Positions 30,133 through 40,000 are shown, numbered from the stretch's first letter. The stretch: 64,000 bases of DNA from Pseudonocardia sp. T1-2H (GCF_038039215.1 NZ_JBBPCL010000001.1:558001-622000), one strand, 5' to 3'. Numbers and translations: made by a program. Notes: generated from the sequence alone by a model not told the origin.

Positions 30133-31107
30133 ATGGCGAACACGAGCTCCCGGACGCTGCGGCTGCTGTCCCTGCTGCAGACCCACCGGTACTGGCCCGG
30201 CGGCGAGCTGGCGGGAAGGCTCGGGGTCTCCACCCGCACGCTGCGCCGCGACGTCGACCGGCTCCGCGAGCTCGGCTACCCCGTCGAGGCCACCCGCGGG
30301 GTCGACGGGGGATACCAGCTGGCGGCGGGCGCCGCGCTGCCCCCGCTGGTCGTCGACGACGAGGAGGCCGTCGCGCTCGCCGTCGGGATGCAGGCCGCGA
30401 CGCAGGGCGCGATCGCCGGTATCGAGGAGTCCGCGGTCCGCGCGCTGACGAAGGTCGTGCAGGTGATGCCGCCGCGGCTGCGCCGCCGGGTGGACGCGTT
30501 GCGGGCCGTCACCGTGCCCGTGACCTGGGCCGGGACGAATCCGGCGCCGGCGGTGGACCCGGACGTGCTGATCACGGTCGCCCAGGCCTGCCGGGACGAC
30601 GAGCGTCTCGAGTTCGGCTACACCGCCCGGGACCGCGACACCGCGGAGCGCCTCGTCGAGCCGCACCGGTTGGTCCCGCTCGGCCGCCGCTGGTACCTCG
30701 TGGCCTACGACCTGCACCGGCACGACTGGCGCAGCTTCCGGCTGGACCGGCTCACCGGCCCGCGCCGCACCGGCGCCCGCTTCCTGCCCCGCACGCTCCC
30801 GACCTCCGACGCCGCCGAGTTCGTCCGGGCCGGGATCCGGAACGTGTCCTCCACCCACGACGTCGAGGCGCTCGTCCGCGCGCCCGCGGAGACGGTCCGC
30901 GCGCGGGTCGGGCGCTGGGCCACGATCGAGGAGGCCGACGAGAGCAGCTGCCTGCTGCGGATGCAGGCCGACGACCTGGACTGGCCGGTCTTCGCCCTCG
31001 GCGGCGTGGGCGCGGAGTTCGAGGTGTACTCGCCGCCGGAGCTCGTGGACCGGGTCCGGGAGTGGGGCGATCGGTTCGGCCGTGCCACCGCGGGTCGTGC
31101 GCGGTAA
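30133..31107 (+). CDS. WYL-domain transcriptional regulator (YafY-like)
   Basis: A 324-residue regulator: N-terminal winged helix ('GGELAGRLGVSTRTLRRDVD'), a WYL ligand-binding domain ('LVPLGRRWYLVAYDLHRHDW', residues about 180-200) and a C-terminal extension. WYL proteins sense nucleic-acid or small-molecule ligands and often respond to DNA damage. Start at 30133 is set by homology ('MANTSSRTLRLL'); in-frame ATGs at 30112 and 30124 are possible. Its stop codon lies inside a dispersed repeat. Confidence 0.88.
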   Translation: MANTSSRTLRLLSLLQTHRYWPGGELAGRLGVSTRTLRRDVDRLRELGYPVEATRGVDGGYQLAAGAALPPLVVDDEEAVALAVGMQAATQGAIAGIEESAVRALTKVVQVMPPRLRRRVDALRAVTVPVTWAGTNPAPAVDPDVLITVAQACRDDERLEFGYTARDRDTAERLVEPHRLVPLGRRWYLVAYDLHRHDWRSFRLDRLTGPRRTGARFLPRTLPTSDAAEFVRAGIRNVSSTHDVEALVRAPAETVRARVGRWATIEEADESSCLLRMQADDLDWPVFALGGVGAEFEVYSPPELVDRVREWGDRFGRATAGRAR

Positions 31108-31154
31108 TCGTCGCCCGGGCAACGATTTTTGCGCACGGGCGGCGTCAGCCGCGG
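31096..31154. repeat. Dispersed 59-bp palindromic repeat, copy 1
   Basis: Starts CGTGCGCGG and contains GCGCACG, so its ends pair. 53 of 59 bases match copy 2 at 36483-36541. It covers the last codons of the WYL gene and the stop codon of the convergent ABC ATPase gene, and may act as their terminator. Confidence 0.75.
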
Positions 31155-32149
31155 ATGACCGAGACGGTGGTGGGGTCCCCGATGCCGGGCAGGCCGGGAC
31201 GGCTGACCACGTCCACGGTGAGCTCGCCGACCTCGGTGCTCACGACCAGCCGGGTCACGGGGCCGAGGAACGTGCTGGTCAGCACGGTGCCCGGCAGGCC
31301 GGCCGCCCCTCCGACGGCGAGGCCCTCCGGGCGGACCTGCTTCGTCTCCGACGCGCCGGCCACGATCCGGCCCCCGTCCACCGGGACCTCGTTCATCACC
31401 CCGACGAACTCGGCGACGAACGGCGTCGCGGGTCGCGCGTAGACCTCCTGCGGCGGACCGATCTGCTCCATGTGCCCGGCGTTGAGCACCGCCACCCGGT
31501 CCGCGACGGCCAGCGCCTCGGACTGGTCGTGGGTCACGAAGAGCGTGGTGATGCCCTCGGCGAGCTGCAGCCGCCGGATCTCGTCCCGCAGCTGCACGCG
31601 CACCCGCGCGTCGAGCGCCGAGAGGGGCTCGTCCAGCAGCAGCACCGACGGCCTGATCGCCAGGGCCCGGGCCAGCGCCACCCGCTGCTGCTGGCCGCCG
31701 GACATCTCGTGCGGGTACGACCCGCCCCGGCTGCCCAGCCCGACGAGCTCCAGCAGCTCGTCCGCACGCCGCTTCCGCTCCGCCGCGCCGACCTTCCGCA
31801 TCCGCATCCCGAACGCCACGTTCTCCGCGGCGGTCATCGTGGGGAAGAGCGAGTAGGCCTGGAACACCATCCCGGCGTCCCGCTTCGACGCCGGGACGCC
31901 GGTGACGTCCTTGCCGCCGATCAGGATCTCGCCCGCGGTGGGCGTGTCGAAACCCGCGAGCAGCCGCAGCGCCGTGGTCTTCCCGCAGCCGGACGGGCCG
32001 AGCAGCGCGAGCAGCTCGCCGGCGTGCAGGGTGAGGTCCAGCCCGTCGAGCGCCAGCGTGGAGCCGTAGGCGCGCTGCACACCCCGGAACTCGACGGTGG
32101 TCCCGCGGGCGGTCTCGGCGGCGGCGTCGGAGGTGATCACGTGGGTCAT
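31145..32149 (-). CDS. ABC transporter ATP-binding protein (PotA/FbpC type)
   Basis: A 334-residue importer ATPase. Walker A 'LLGPSGCGKTTALRLL', Q-loop 'AGMVFQAYSLFP', signature 'MSGGQQQRVALARALA', Walker B 'VLLLDEPLSALD', H-loop 'LFVTHDQSEA'. The C-terminal 80 residues form the OB-type regulatory domain. It powers the importer encoded upstream (binding protein and two permeases at 32146-35000) and overlaps the permease gene by 4 bases. Confidence 0.92.
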   Translation of the reverse strand: MTHVITSDAAAETARGTTVEFRGVQRAYGSTLALDGLDLTLHAGELLALLGPSGCGKTTALRLLAGFDTPTAGEILIGGKDVTGVPASKRDAGMVFQAYSLFPTMTAAENVAFGMRMRKVGAAERKRRADELLELVGLGSRGGSYPHEMSGGQQQRVALARALAIRPSVLLLDEPLSALDARVRVQLRDEIRRLQLAEGITTLFVTHDQSEALAVADRVAVLNAGHMEQIGPPQEVYARPATPFVAEFVGVMNEVPVDGGRIVAGASETKQVRPEGLAVGGAAGLPGTVLTSTFLGPVTRLVVSTEVGELTVDVVSRPGLPGIGDPTTVSVIRG

Positions 32150-32928
32150 GCGTTGCTCCTCGCGCGACGGCTACCGGCGAACGAGACCGCCAGCAGCAGC
32201 ACCCAGGTCAGCAGCAGGCTGGCCAGGGTCAGGGCGACCGAGACGCCGGCGACGCTGCGCCCGACGTCCACGACCGCGATCGGGAAGGTGTCCGTGTAGA
32301 GCAGGATCCGGGCGATCACGATCTCGCCGAGGACCAGCGCCAGGGTGAGGAACGCCGAGCCCAGCACGGCGCTCCGGATGGCCGGGAGGACCACCCGCAG
32401 CAGCGCCGACGCCCACCCGGCCCCGAGGTTGCGGGCCGCTTCGACGAGCGTGCGCAGCGGGATCGCGGCCAGCCCGTTGTCGATCGCGCGGTAGGCGAAC
32501 GGCAGGGCCAGGACCACGTAGAACGGCGTCAGCGCGCTGATCGACGACGAGAACAGCGACCGGAACACCGGCGCGTCCAGGTTGGCCTGCACGAACGCGA
32601 TGCCCGCCGCCATGACGACCGGCGGCACCACGATCGGCAGGATCGTCGCGCTCTCCAGCAACCCGGCGACCGCGGGGAGGCGCAGCCGCACCCACACCGC
32701 CGTGGGGATCACCAGGACCAGGACGAGCACCGCGGTGACCACCGCGATCTCCAGGGACACCAGCAGCGCGTCGAGCAGCACCGGGTCCGTGGCGATCGCG
32801 AGGTAGTTGGCGAACCCGTAGCCGCCGGGCTTGCGCAGGCTGAACTCGCCCGCGGCGACCAGCGGCACCAGGAAGTAGATCGCCGCGATCACGAAGACGA
32901 CGACCCGCCAGCGCCTGCCCCGCCTCAT
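32146..32928 (-). CDS. ABC transporter permease, second subunit
   Basis: A 260-residue membrane permease with about six helices. The coupling motif that contacts the ATPase is 'EAARNLGAGWASALLRVVLP'. Related to PotC/FbpB-type subunits. Overlaps the ATPase start by ATGA and follows the first permease by 13 bases. Confidence 0.9.
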   Translation of the reverse strand: MRRGRRWRVVVFVIAAIYFLVPLVAAGEFSLRKPGGYGFANYLAIATDPVLLDALLVSLEIAVVTAVLVLVLVIPTAVWVRLRLPAVAGLLESATILPIVVPPVVMAAGIAFVQANLDAPVFRSLFSSSISALTPFYVVLALPFAYRAIDNGLAAIPLRTLVEAARNLGAGWASALLRVVLPAIRSAVLGSAFLTLALVLGEIVIARILLYTDTFPIAVVDVGRSVAGVSVALTLASLLLTWVLLLAVSFAGSRRARSNA

Positions 32929-32941
32929 CGGCCCGTTCCCT

Positions 32942-33844
32942 TCATCGCGCGGTCCACTTCGCCGCGCGCCGCTGCAGCAGCAGGTACCCGACCATCACGA
33001 TCCCGATCACCACGACCATGTCCAGGCCGAGGGCGAGCCCGACGTTCTGCTGGTTGGCGAGCACGTTGCCGGACAGCGCGGAGGCGATCGACGTGGTGAC
33101 CAGCGGGATCGAGCCGCTGGTCAGCGCGAGCGCGGTGGCGTAGGCGGCGAAGGCGTTGCCGAAGAGCACCAGCGTGGCCCCGCCGAGCGCGGGCGCCAGC
33201 ACCGGCAGCGCGATGTGCCGCCAGTACGACCAGGCCGACGCACCGAGGTTCTCCGCGGCCTCCCGCCACTGCGGCAGCAGCCCCTCCAGCGCGGGGGTGA
33301 TCAGGATGACCATGAGCGGGATCTGGAAGTAGACGTAGGTCAGACCCAGGCCGGTGAGCGAGTCGATCCGGAAGCCCGCCGCGTAGAGGTCGATCCCGAT
33401 CCCGCGCAGGAAGATCGTCGCGAGCCCGGTCTGGCCGAGGGCACCGATGAACGCGAACGCCAGCGGCACCCCGCCGAAGTACGCGAGCACCCCGGACGCC
33501 GTCGACACGATCCGGCGCAGCGGACTGCCGGGCCGGCTGGTGATCACCGCCTGGGCGAGGAACACCCCGAAGACGGCGCCGATCAGCGCCGTCACCGCGG
33601 ACAGCAGCAGGCTCGACGCGAAGGCCAGGCGGTACTGCGGCTCGGTGACCGAGGCCAGGACGTTCGCGAACGTCGGCCGGCCGCCGGAGTCCGTGAGCGC
33701 CCCGGTGACCACGAAGTAGAGCGGCCCGCCGAGGAAGACCAGCAGGTAGGCCGCGAAGGGCAGCAGTCCCAGCGCGGCGCGCCGGTTCCGGGCCGGCCGC
33801 ACCGTCTCCGTCGGCGCGGCCGGCTGCTCGAGGAGCGAGGTCAC
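32942..33844 (-). CDS. ABC transporter permease, first subunit
   Basis: A 300-residue membrane permease with about six helices and coupling motif 'EAAENLGASAWSYWRHIALP'. The GTG at 33844 lies 5 bases after the stop of the binding-protein gene, so translation is probably coupled. Longer upstream frames read through the binding-protein gene and are rejected. Confidence 0.88.
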   Translation of the reverse strand: MTSLLEQPAAPTETVRPARNRRAALGLLPFAAYLLVFLGGPLYFVVTGALTDSGGRPTFANVLASVTEPQYRLAFASSLLLSAVTALIGAVFGVFLAQAVITSRPGSPLRRIVSTASGVLAYFGGVPLAFAFIGALGQTGLATIFLRGIGIDLYAAGFRIDSLTGLGLTYVYFQIPLMVILITPALEGLLPQWREAAENLGASAWSYWRHIALPVLAPALGGATLVLFGNAFAAYATALALTSGSIPLVTTSIASALSGNVLANQQNVGLALGLDMVVVIGIVMVGYLLLQRRAAKWTAR

Positions 33845-33848
33845 GGCG

Positions 33849-35000
33849 TCACGACGTCGCGGTCGCCCAGTTCTGGGCCACCACCTTGTTCGCCGCGTCC
33901 GTCTGCGCCTGCGTCGGGAACCGTGCCTCACCGGTCACCGGCGGAAGCGCCGCGAGCAGCGCCTTGTCCGCGGTGCCCCCGGCGCTCATGGCCTCCAGCC
34001 GGATGGGCCGCGCCTTGCCGGCGAGCCACAGGTTCTGGCCCTCGTCCGAGTAGAGGAACTCCTGCCAGAGCCGGGCGGCGGCCGGGTGCGGGGCGTTCTT
34101 GTTGATCGCCTGCGCGTAGTACTGGGCGAACAGCCCGTCCGTCGGGACCGCGACCTTCCAGTCGAACGAGGCCTTGTTCTTCTCGGTCTCGGCGACGTTC
34201 AGGTAGTCCCAGTCCAGCACGATGGGGGTCTGGCCGCTCTGGATCGTGGCGGAGTTCGGGTCCACCTTCAGCAGGTTGCCGCTCTTCGCGACGGAACCCC
34301 AGAAGGTCACGCCGGGGCTGATGTCGTCCAGCGAGCCGCCGTTGGCCAGCGCGCCCGCCCACACCGAGGCGAACGCCGAAGCGGCCTGGGTCGGGTCCCC
34401 GTTGAGCGCGACCTTGCCCGCGTACTCGGGCTTGGCGAGGTCCTTGAGGGTCGTCGGGCAGACCGGGACCAGCGTGGAGTTGCAGCCGATCGAGATGTAG
34501 CCGCCGTAGTCGTTCACCCAGGCGCCGTTCGCGTCCTTGTTCGCGGCCGGGATCGAGTCGAACGTGGCGACCTTGTAAGGGGCGTAGAGGTCCACGTTGC
34601 CGAGCGCGAAGGACTGACCGAGGTCCAGCACGTCCGGCGCGCGGTCCTGGGTGCCGAGCTGCTTGACCGCGTTGATCTCGTCCTGGCTGGAGCCGTCCGG
34701 GTTCGCCGAGTCGACCTTGATGCCGTACTTGTCCGAGAAGGCCTTGATGATGTTGCCGTAGTTGGCCCAGTCCGGGGGCAGCGCGATGACGTTCAGCGTG
34801 CCCTCCGCCTTCGCCGCCGCGACGAGCGCGTCCATCCCGCCGCCGGCCTGGGCGGAGGTGGCGGTGGCCCAGGCGTTGCCGCCCGAGGCCGAGGAGGACG
34901 AGCCTGCGGAGCTCACGCAGCCCACGGCGCCCAGCGCCACGACTGCCCCGACCGCGGCGGTCACGAGGACCCGACGACTCCGGTGCGGCGATCTGATCAT
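33849..35000 (-). CDS. ABC transporter substrate-binding lipoprotein
   Basis: A 383-residue lipoprotein: signal with lipobox 'LGAVGC' (Cys about 28), a Ser/Gly linker, then a type II periplasmic-binding fold ('GTLNVIALPPDWANYGNIIK', 'QSGQTPIVLDWDYLNVAE'). It is of the PotD/FbpA-like class that binds polyamines, iron or phosphonates; ligand not determinable. First gene of the four-gene importer operon; GAGGAGAA lies before the ATG. Confidence 0.9.
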   Translation of the reverse strand: MIRSPHRSRRVLVTAAVGAVVALGAVGCVSSAGSSSSASGGNAWATATSAQAGGGMDALVAAAKAEGTLNVIALPPDWANYGNIIKAFSDKYGIKVDSANPDGSSQDEINAVKQLGTQDRAPDVLDLGQSFALGNVDLYAPYKVATFDSIPAANKDANGAWVNDYGGYISIGCNSTLVPVCPTTLKDLAKPEYAGKVALNGDPTQAASAFASVWAGALANGGSLDDISPGVTFWGSVAKSGNLLKVDPNSATIQSGQTPIVLDWDYLNVAETEKNKASFDWKVAVPTDGLFAQYYAQAINKNAPHPAAARLWQEFLYSDEGQNLWLAGKARPIRLEAMSAGGTADKALLAALPPVTGEARFPTQAQTDAANKVVAQNWATATS

Positions 35001-35190
35001 GTGCGGTTCTCCTCGAGAACGGGTGCGCTGGGGAGCGCGGGTGCGGGAGCTGTCGATCTCCCCTGATCGGGGAATCTAGCCGCGCGGTGCGACAAGTTCG
35101 GTCACATGCGGGTCACGGAACGGGCGTTCCGGACGGCGACACGTGGCCGGCGGGCACCCGGACGGGTCCGGGACGGCCTACCGGCCGTAC

Positions 35191-36378
35191 TCACGCGGCG
35201 CTGGAATCTCCTCCGACCCCGCGCAGGAGGTCCGTCACCCGGACGATCCCGGCGCAGGCCCCGGCGCCGTCGAGCAGGACGAGATCGTCGTAGTGCCGGG
35301 TGCGGTCACCGGACAGGCAGTGCCTCAGCGCCACCGGGACGTCGACGTCCGCGGGTAGGGTCCGGGGCGGATCCGCCAGCCCCGAGGCCGGCCGCTGGGC
35401 CCACAGCGCCCGGCCGAACGGTCCGGAGATCGCCAGCATGAAGCGGTTGCGGTCCAGGAAGCCGACCGGCCTGCGCGCCGCGTCGAGCAGGACGACGCTC
35501 CCCACCTGCGGATGGTCCGCGAGTGCCTGCCGGGCCTGCTCCGCGGTCGCGTTCGCCGGCAGGCTGACGGCCGCCTGCACCAGTTCGGCGACGCTCGGGC
35601 GGCCCGGGACCTTCGCCGACCGCGGGACCGGGGAGGGCCGCAGCCGGGTGGCCGCGTTCTCCATCAGCTCGAGGGGCAGGCCGACCCCGGCCGTCGACGC
35701 CCGCCGCCGCGTCCCGGCGAGCAGCGGTCCCTGCGCCCAGGGGATCCCGTGGTGGCGGACGGCGGCGAGCTCCTCCGGCGTCGAGACGCCGACCGCCGCG
35801 GTGCGCACCCCCACGATCCGGCACACCTCGGAGATCGCGGTGACGACGGCGGCCGCGGTCCGGTCCGTGGGCAGCCGGGCGACCAGTTCGGCGTCGATCT
35901 TGACCAGATCCGGCCGCAGCGCGGACACGAACTCGAGCCCGAAACCGCGTCCCACCTGGTCCAGGGCCACCCCGAAGCCGTCCGTCCGCAGCTCGGCGAG
36001 CCGTTCCAGCAACACCTCCGGCGGCGCGGCGGCGAGCGCCGGGTTGATCTCCAGTACGAGCGGCGGCGCCGGGCGGTCCGGGTTGCGGCGCTCCAGCGTG
36101 GTGCGGAACTGCGCGACCCGGCCCCGGGCGCCGACGACGGTGTCCGCCAGGACGTCGACGTGCAGGGGCACGCTCGCGTCGTGGTCCGCGCCGTGCAGGA
36201 CGGCCGCGCCCGCGATCCCGGAGTCGAACTCGGCGAGCTGCCGCGGCCCCCACACCGAGGTCTGCGCGACGTGCTCGGTCCGGTCCCGCGTCTGCCGACG
36301 CAGGATCTCGAGCCCGACCGGCCGGCCGGTCACCAGGTTCAGCAGCGGCTCGAACGCGAACCGCCCGGAGGCACTCAC
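35191..36378 (-). CDS. Degenerate EAL-domain protein with C-terminal CBS-like domain
   Basis: A 395-residue cytoplasmic protein. Residues 1-230 are an EAL fold: the EAL glutamate survives ('RPVGLEILRRQ') and 'DLVKIDAELV' is present, but the DDFGTG loop reads 'ALDQVGRGFGLEF', the Asn of the NLS motif is lost ('PLHVDV'), and the EGVE glutamate is missing ('AVGVSTPEEL'). Hydrolysis of c-di-GMP is therefore unlikely. Residues about 260-390 look like a CBS-type sensor region. It probably acts as a c-di-GMP or nucleotide-responsive effector. GTG start after AGGA. Confidence 0.82.
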   Translation of the reverse strand: MSASGRFAFEPLLNLVTGRPVGLEILRRQTRDRTEHVAQTSVWGPRQLAEFDSGIAGAAVLHGADHDASVPLHVDVLADTVVGARGRVAQFRTTLERRNPDRPAPPLVLEINPALAAAPPEVLLERLAELRTDGFGVALDQVGRGFGLEFVSALRPDLVKIDAELVARLPTDRTAAAVVTAISEVCRIVGVRTAAVGVSTPEELAAVRHHGIPWAQGPLLAGTRRRASTAGVGLPLELMENAATRLRPSPVPRSAKVPGRPSVAELVQAAVSLPANATAEQARQALADHPQVGSVVLLDAARRPVGFLDRNRFMLAISGPFGRALWAQRPASGLADPPRTLPADVDVPVALRHCLSGDRTRHYDDLVLLDGAGACAGIVRVTDLLRGVGGDSSAA

Positions 36379-36482
36379 CGCAACGTTCCTGCAGTTGTCA
36401 CAACAAGGATTAGACCGAACGGACGTGAACGCGGAGTGAACGATCTTCGAATACTACGAAGGGTGACGTGTCGCTCCCCGCT

Positions 36483-36541
36483 CGTGCGCGGAAACCCTCG
36501 CCCTGGCAACGATTTCCGCGCACGGGCGGCGTCAGCCGCGG
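36483..36541. repeat. Dispersed 59-bp palindromic repeat, copy 2
   Basis: 53 of 59 bases match copy 1. It covers the stop codon and last codons of fumC, just as copy 1 does for the ABC ATPase, and lies upstream of the EAL gene. Confidence 0.75.
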
Positions 36542-37968
36542 CCGCCGCGGGCCATCTTGAGGACGTCCAGGGCGGTGTCCAACTGCTCCAGGGTGAGCTT
36601 CCCGGACTCCACGTGGCCCCGTTCGAGGACGACCTCGCGGATCGTGCGGCGCTCCTTGAGGGACTGCTTCGCGATCGAGGCCGCCTCCTCGTAGCCGAGG
36701 TAGGAGTTGAGCGGCGTGACGATCGAGGGCGAGGATTCGGCGTACTCGCGGGTGCGCTCCAGGTCCGCCTCGGCGCCGTCGACCACCTTGTCCGCCAGCA
36801 GCCGCGCCGCGTTGGCGAGCAGCCGCGCGGACTCCAGCACGTTGCGCGCCATGACCGGCATCATCACGTTGAGCTCCAGGTTGCCCTGGGTGCCGGAGAA
36901 CGCGACCGTGGCGTCGTTGCCGATGACCTGCGCCGCGACCATCATCGTCGCCTCGCAGATCACCGGGTTGACCTTCCCCGGCATGATCGACGAGCCCGGC
37001 TGCAGGTCCGGCAGGTGGATCTCGGCGAGCCCGGTGCGCGGCCCGGAGCTCAGCCAGCGCAGGTCGTTCGCGATCTTGTAGAGGGACACGGCGACGGTGC
37101 GCAGCGCGCCCGAGGCCTCGACCAGGCCGTCGCGGCTGCCCTGGGCCTCGATGTGGTCGCTCGCCTCGGCCAGCACGTCGAGCCCGGTGGCCGCGCGGAG
37201 CTCCTCGGCGACGCCGGAGCCGAAGCCCTCGGGGGCGTTGAGCCCCGTGCCCACCGCGGTGCCGCCGATCGGCAGCTGCGCGAGCCGGGGGAGCGCGTCC
37301 CGGACCCGCTCGATGCCGTACTCCGCCTGGCTCGCCCAGCCGCCGGCCTCCTGGCCGAGGGTGATCGGCACGGCGTCCATGAGGTGCGTACGGCCGGACT
37401 TGACGACGTCCTTCCAGTCCTCGGCGCGGCGGCGCAGCGAGGCGGAGAGGTGCTCCAGCGCCGGGACGACGTCGGTCGCGAGCGCTTCGGTGGCGGCCAG
37501 GTGGATGGTCGTCGGGAACACGTCGTTCGACGACTGCGAGGCGTTGACGTGGTCGTTCGGGTGGACGTCCGTGCCCGAGGCCCGCGTCGCGAGGGTCGCG
37601 ATGACCTCGTTCGCGTTCATGTTCGACGACGTCCCGGAGCCCGTCTGGAACACGTCCACCGGGAAGTGCGCGTCGTGCCGGCCCTCGGCGACCTCGTCCG
37701 CGGCCTCGGCGATCGCCGTGGCGAGCTTGTCGTCCAGCACCCCGATGCGGCCGTTCACCCGCGCGGCCGCGCCCTTGACCAGGCCGAGCGCGCGGATCTG
37801 GGCGCGCTCCAGGCCTCGTCCGGAGATGGGGAAGTTCTCGACCGCGCGCTGCGTCTGGGCCCGCCACAGGGCGTCGACCGGGACCCGGACCTCGCCCATC
37901 GTGTCGTGCTCGATGCGGTACTCCGCCTGGTCGTCCTTGCCGTCGGTGCCGGCAGCGCCCTCGCTCAT
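36532..37968 (-). CDS. fumC: Fumarate hydratase, class II
   Basis: A 478-residue TCA-cycle enzyme interconverting fumarate and malate. The superfamily signature is '[12 protein letters not shown]'; '[14 protein letters not shown]' and '[13 protein letters not shown]' are substrate loops. Start at 37968 follows GGAGG; the long upstream frame is rejected. Position matches Rv1098c, next to glpX (Rv1099c). Its last two codons and stop fall in the dispersed repeat. Confidence 0.95.
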   Translation of the reverse strand: MSEGAAGTDGKDDQAEYRIEHDTMGEVRVPVDALWRAQTQRAVENFPISGRGLERAQIRALGLVKGAAARVNGRIGVLDDKLATAIAEAADEVAEGRHDAHFPVDVFQTGSGTSSNMNANEVIATLATRASGTDVHPNDHVNASQSSNDVFPTTIHLAATEALATDVVPALEHLSASLRRRAEDWKDVVKSGRTHLMDAVPITLGQEAGGWASQAEYGIERVRDALPRLAQLPIGGTAVGTGLNAPEGFGSGVAEELRAATGLDVLAEASDHIEAQGSRDGLVEASGALRTVAVSLYKIANDLRWLSSGPRTGLAEIHLPDLQPGSSIMPGKVNPVICEATMMVAAQVIGNDATVAFSGTQGNLELNVMMPVMARNVLESARLLANAARLLADKVVDGAEADLERTREYAESSPSIVTPLNSYLGYEEAASIAKQSLKERRTIREVVLERGHVESGKLTLEQLDTALDVLKMARGGRG

Positions 37969-38287
37969 GCGCCTCATCCTCCGCCCGGGGGCACCGTGGG
38001 CGCAGGTCCGGATGGGCGGGATTACACCGTCCGGGCGAGAGGGCGCTGCGTCGTCGCCCTGCTGTCCGGGGACCTGAACCCGAGCGTCATCGGCGGCGGG
38101 CCCTCCAGCGGGACGGGTCTCGTGCCCACCTCGCGGCGGGTCCCGGAGCCCTCGACGGATGCGGCCGTTCGGGCTATCGCCGCAGGGCCGTCCGTCGGCT
38201 TTCACCACGCCGATGTATGTGAATGGTTGACGATCGGCTCGTCAGTGGTGAGTACCTGATCACGGAGCGTCAATCGGGGTGAGGGGC
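37969..38287. other. Intergenic region between fumC and the first LuxR gene
   Basis: About 320 bases holding the divergent promoters. TTGACG at about 38226 is a possible -35 for the LuxR gene. No further gene, hairpin of note or repeat was found. Confidence 0.4.
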
Positions 38288-39070
38288 ATGACGGCGCGGC
38301 ACGAACGGGACTGGATGGAGTTCGTCGCCGAGCTGATGGCGGAGCCGCTGACCGAGTTCCCGGCAGAGCGGATCGCGCTGCGGCTCGGGGAGACCTTCGA
38401 CGGTCTGGGCTGCTCCTTCAACGACATGGCGCCGGGCCGGGCACCGACGATCGAGCTGTATCCGCTGCGGGAGAACTTCTCGGGTTATCGCGATCAGATC
38501 GAGGAATGGAGCATCGAGCGGGCCGCCGAGGAGCACCCGCTCCTGCGCTTCTACATCGGGACCGGCCTGCGGGTCCCGGTCCGGACCCACGACGTGCCGG
38601 CCACCTACGCGGACCCCCGGGTCTGCGGCGAGTGGACGGCCCTCGCCCGTTCCTGCCACTGTCAGGACCAGATGGCGTTGCCGCTGCGGTTGCAGCCGGG
38701 CGTGCACCGGGCGTTCGTCCTCGGCCGCGGCGAGCCGTTCACCGACGCTGAGCTGGACCTGTGCCGCGTGCTCTGGCGGGTGCTGACCGGCCTCGACCGC
38801 CAGGTGTCCGCGTTCGCCCGGGCGCGCCGGGAGACGGGCGCCGCCGGCCACGACGTCGCGTCCGCCCTGCGGCTCACCCCGCGCGAGTCCGCGGTCCTCA
38901 CGCTGTTGTCGCAGGGGCTGACCGCAGGGGCGATCGGCCGCCGGCTGGACATCGCCGAACGCACGGTGCACAAGCACCTGGAGCGCTGCTACGCGAAGCT
39001 CGGGGTGGCGGACCGGCTCTCGGCCGTGCTCCGCGCCCAGCGGCTGGGCCTGTTCGGCAGGGTGTCCTGA
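38288..39070 (+). CDS. LuxR-type transcriptional regulator, copy 1
   Basis: A 260-residue regulator. The N-terminal about 185 residues form a sensor region of unknown ligand ('WMEFVAELMAEPLTEFPAER'). The C-terminal HTH reads 'LTPRESAVLTLLSQGLTAGA' and 'ERTVHKHLERCYAKLGV'. A paralogue with the same layout follows 150 bases downstream. The ATG at 38288 is chosen for the GGTGAGGGG before it; GTG at 38279 is possible. No cognate kinase gene is present and it lacks a receiver domain. Confidence 0.83.
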   Translation: MTARHERDWMEFVAELMAEPLTEFPAERIALRLGETFDGLGCSFNDMAPGRAPTIELYPLRENFSGYRDQIEEWSIERAAEEHPLLRFYIGTGLRVPVRTHDVPATYADPRVCGEWTALARSCHCQDQMALPLRLQPGVHRAFVLGRGEPFTDAELDLCRVLWRVLTGLDRQVSAFARARRETGAAGHDVASALRLTPRESAVLTLLSQGLTAGAIGRRLDIAERTVHKHLERCYAKLGVADRLSAVLRAQRLGLFGRVS

Positions 39071-39221
39071 GGGCGCCGCGCCGGCGCCCCGCGGACCAAC
39101 CACACACGGCCGCTCGGAGGCTTTCCCGGCTGATTCCCGTGGATCGGTAACGCCGTTGTCCTCAACTCGGACCTTTCGAGTACGGCAGAGTTTCACTGAC
39201 GACGGGCCGGAGTGAGATGCG

Positions 39222-40000
39222 ATGAGGACGGGGTACGACGACCGGGCTTGGCTCGAGTTCATCGCGGAGCTGATGGCAGAACCGTTGACGGAGCTGCCGG
39301 AGGACCGGATCGCGCTGATGCTGCGGGACACGTTCGACGCCGTCGGGGTGGCCACGTCGGAGCTCGTGCCGGGCCGGCCGCTGACAGGGGAGATCTATCC
39401 GCTCGACGGCTCGATCGACGGCTTCCGCGACCAGATCATCGAGTGGGGCGTGGCCGACGCCCCGCGCAGCCACCCCGTCCTGCGCTATTACATCGTGACG
39501 GGGGACCTCGTCCCGCTGGAGATCGCGGATGTGCTCGAGGACTTCCTCATTCGCGACGGGTACGGCGAGGGGAACGCGCCGGCCCGCGTCTCGGGCATGA
39601 CGGAGCAGGTCGTCATGCCCTTCCGGGCGGGGGCGCGGTCCGGTCCTTCACCATTGCCCGGCCTGCCGTCTTCACCGGGGAGGACATGGCGCTGGCCGGG
39701 CGGATCTGGCGGCTGCTGAGCGGCCTGGACCGCCAGGTCCGGGCGTACTCGGCGGCGCTGCGCGGCATCGACGCGGCGACGGCGGACATCGCGTCCTCGG
39801 TCCGGCTCACGCCCCGGGAGCGGTCCGTGCTCGCCCTGCTGTCCCAGGGGCTGACGGCGGGCGCGATCGCCCGCCGGCTGGACATCGCCGAGCGCACGGT
39901 GCACAAGCACCTGGAGCGCTGCTACGCGAAGCTCGGGGTGACGGACCGGCTCTCCGCGGTGCTGCACGCGCAGCGACTGGGTCTGGTCGGCGCGGCGTAA
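39222..40000 (+). CDS. LuxR-type transcriptional regulator, copy 2, interrupted by one missing base
   Basis: A paralogue of the gene at 38288, about 259 residues after correction. Shared features are 'WLEFIAELMAEPLTELPEDR' at the N-terminus and 'ERTVHKHLERCYAKLGVTD' at the HTH. The frame changes in the GGGGG run at 39629-39633, between 'VVMPFRAG' and 'GAVRSFTIARPA'. One added G repairs it. The ATG follows GGAG by 9 bases. The sensor halves differ more than the DNA-binding halves, so the two may read different signals but similar sites. Confidence 0.78.
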
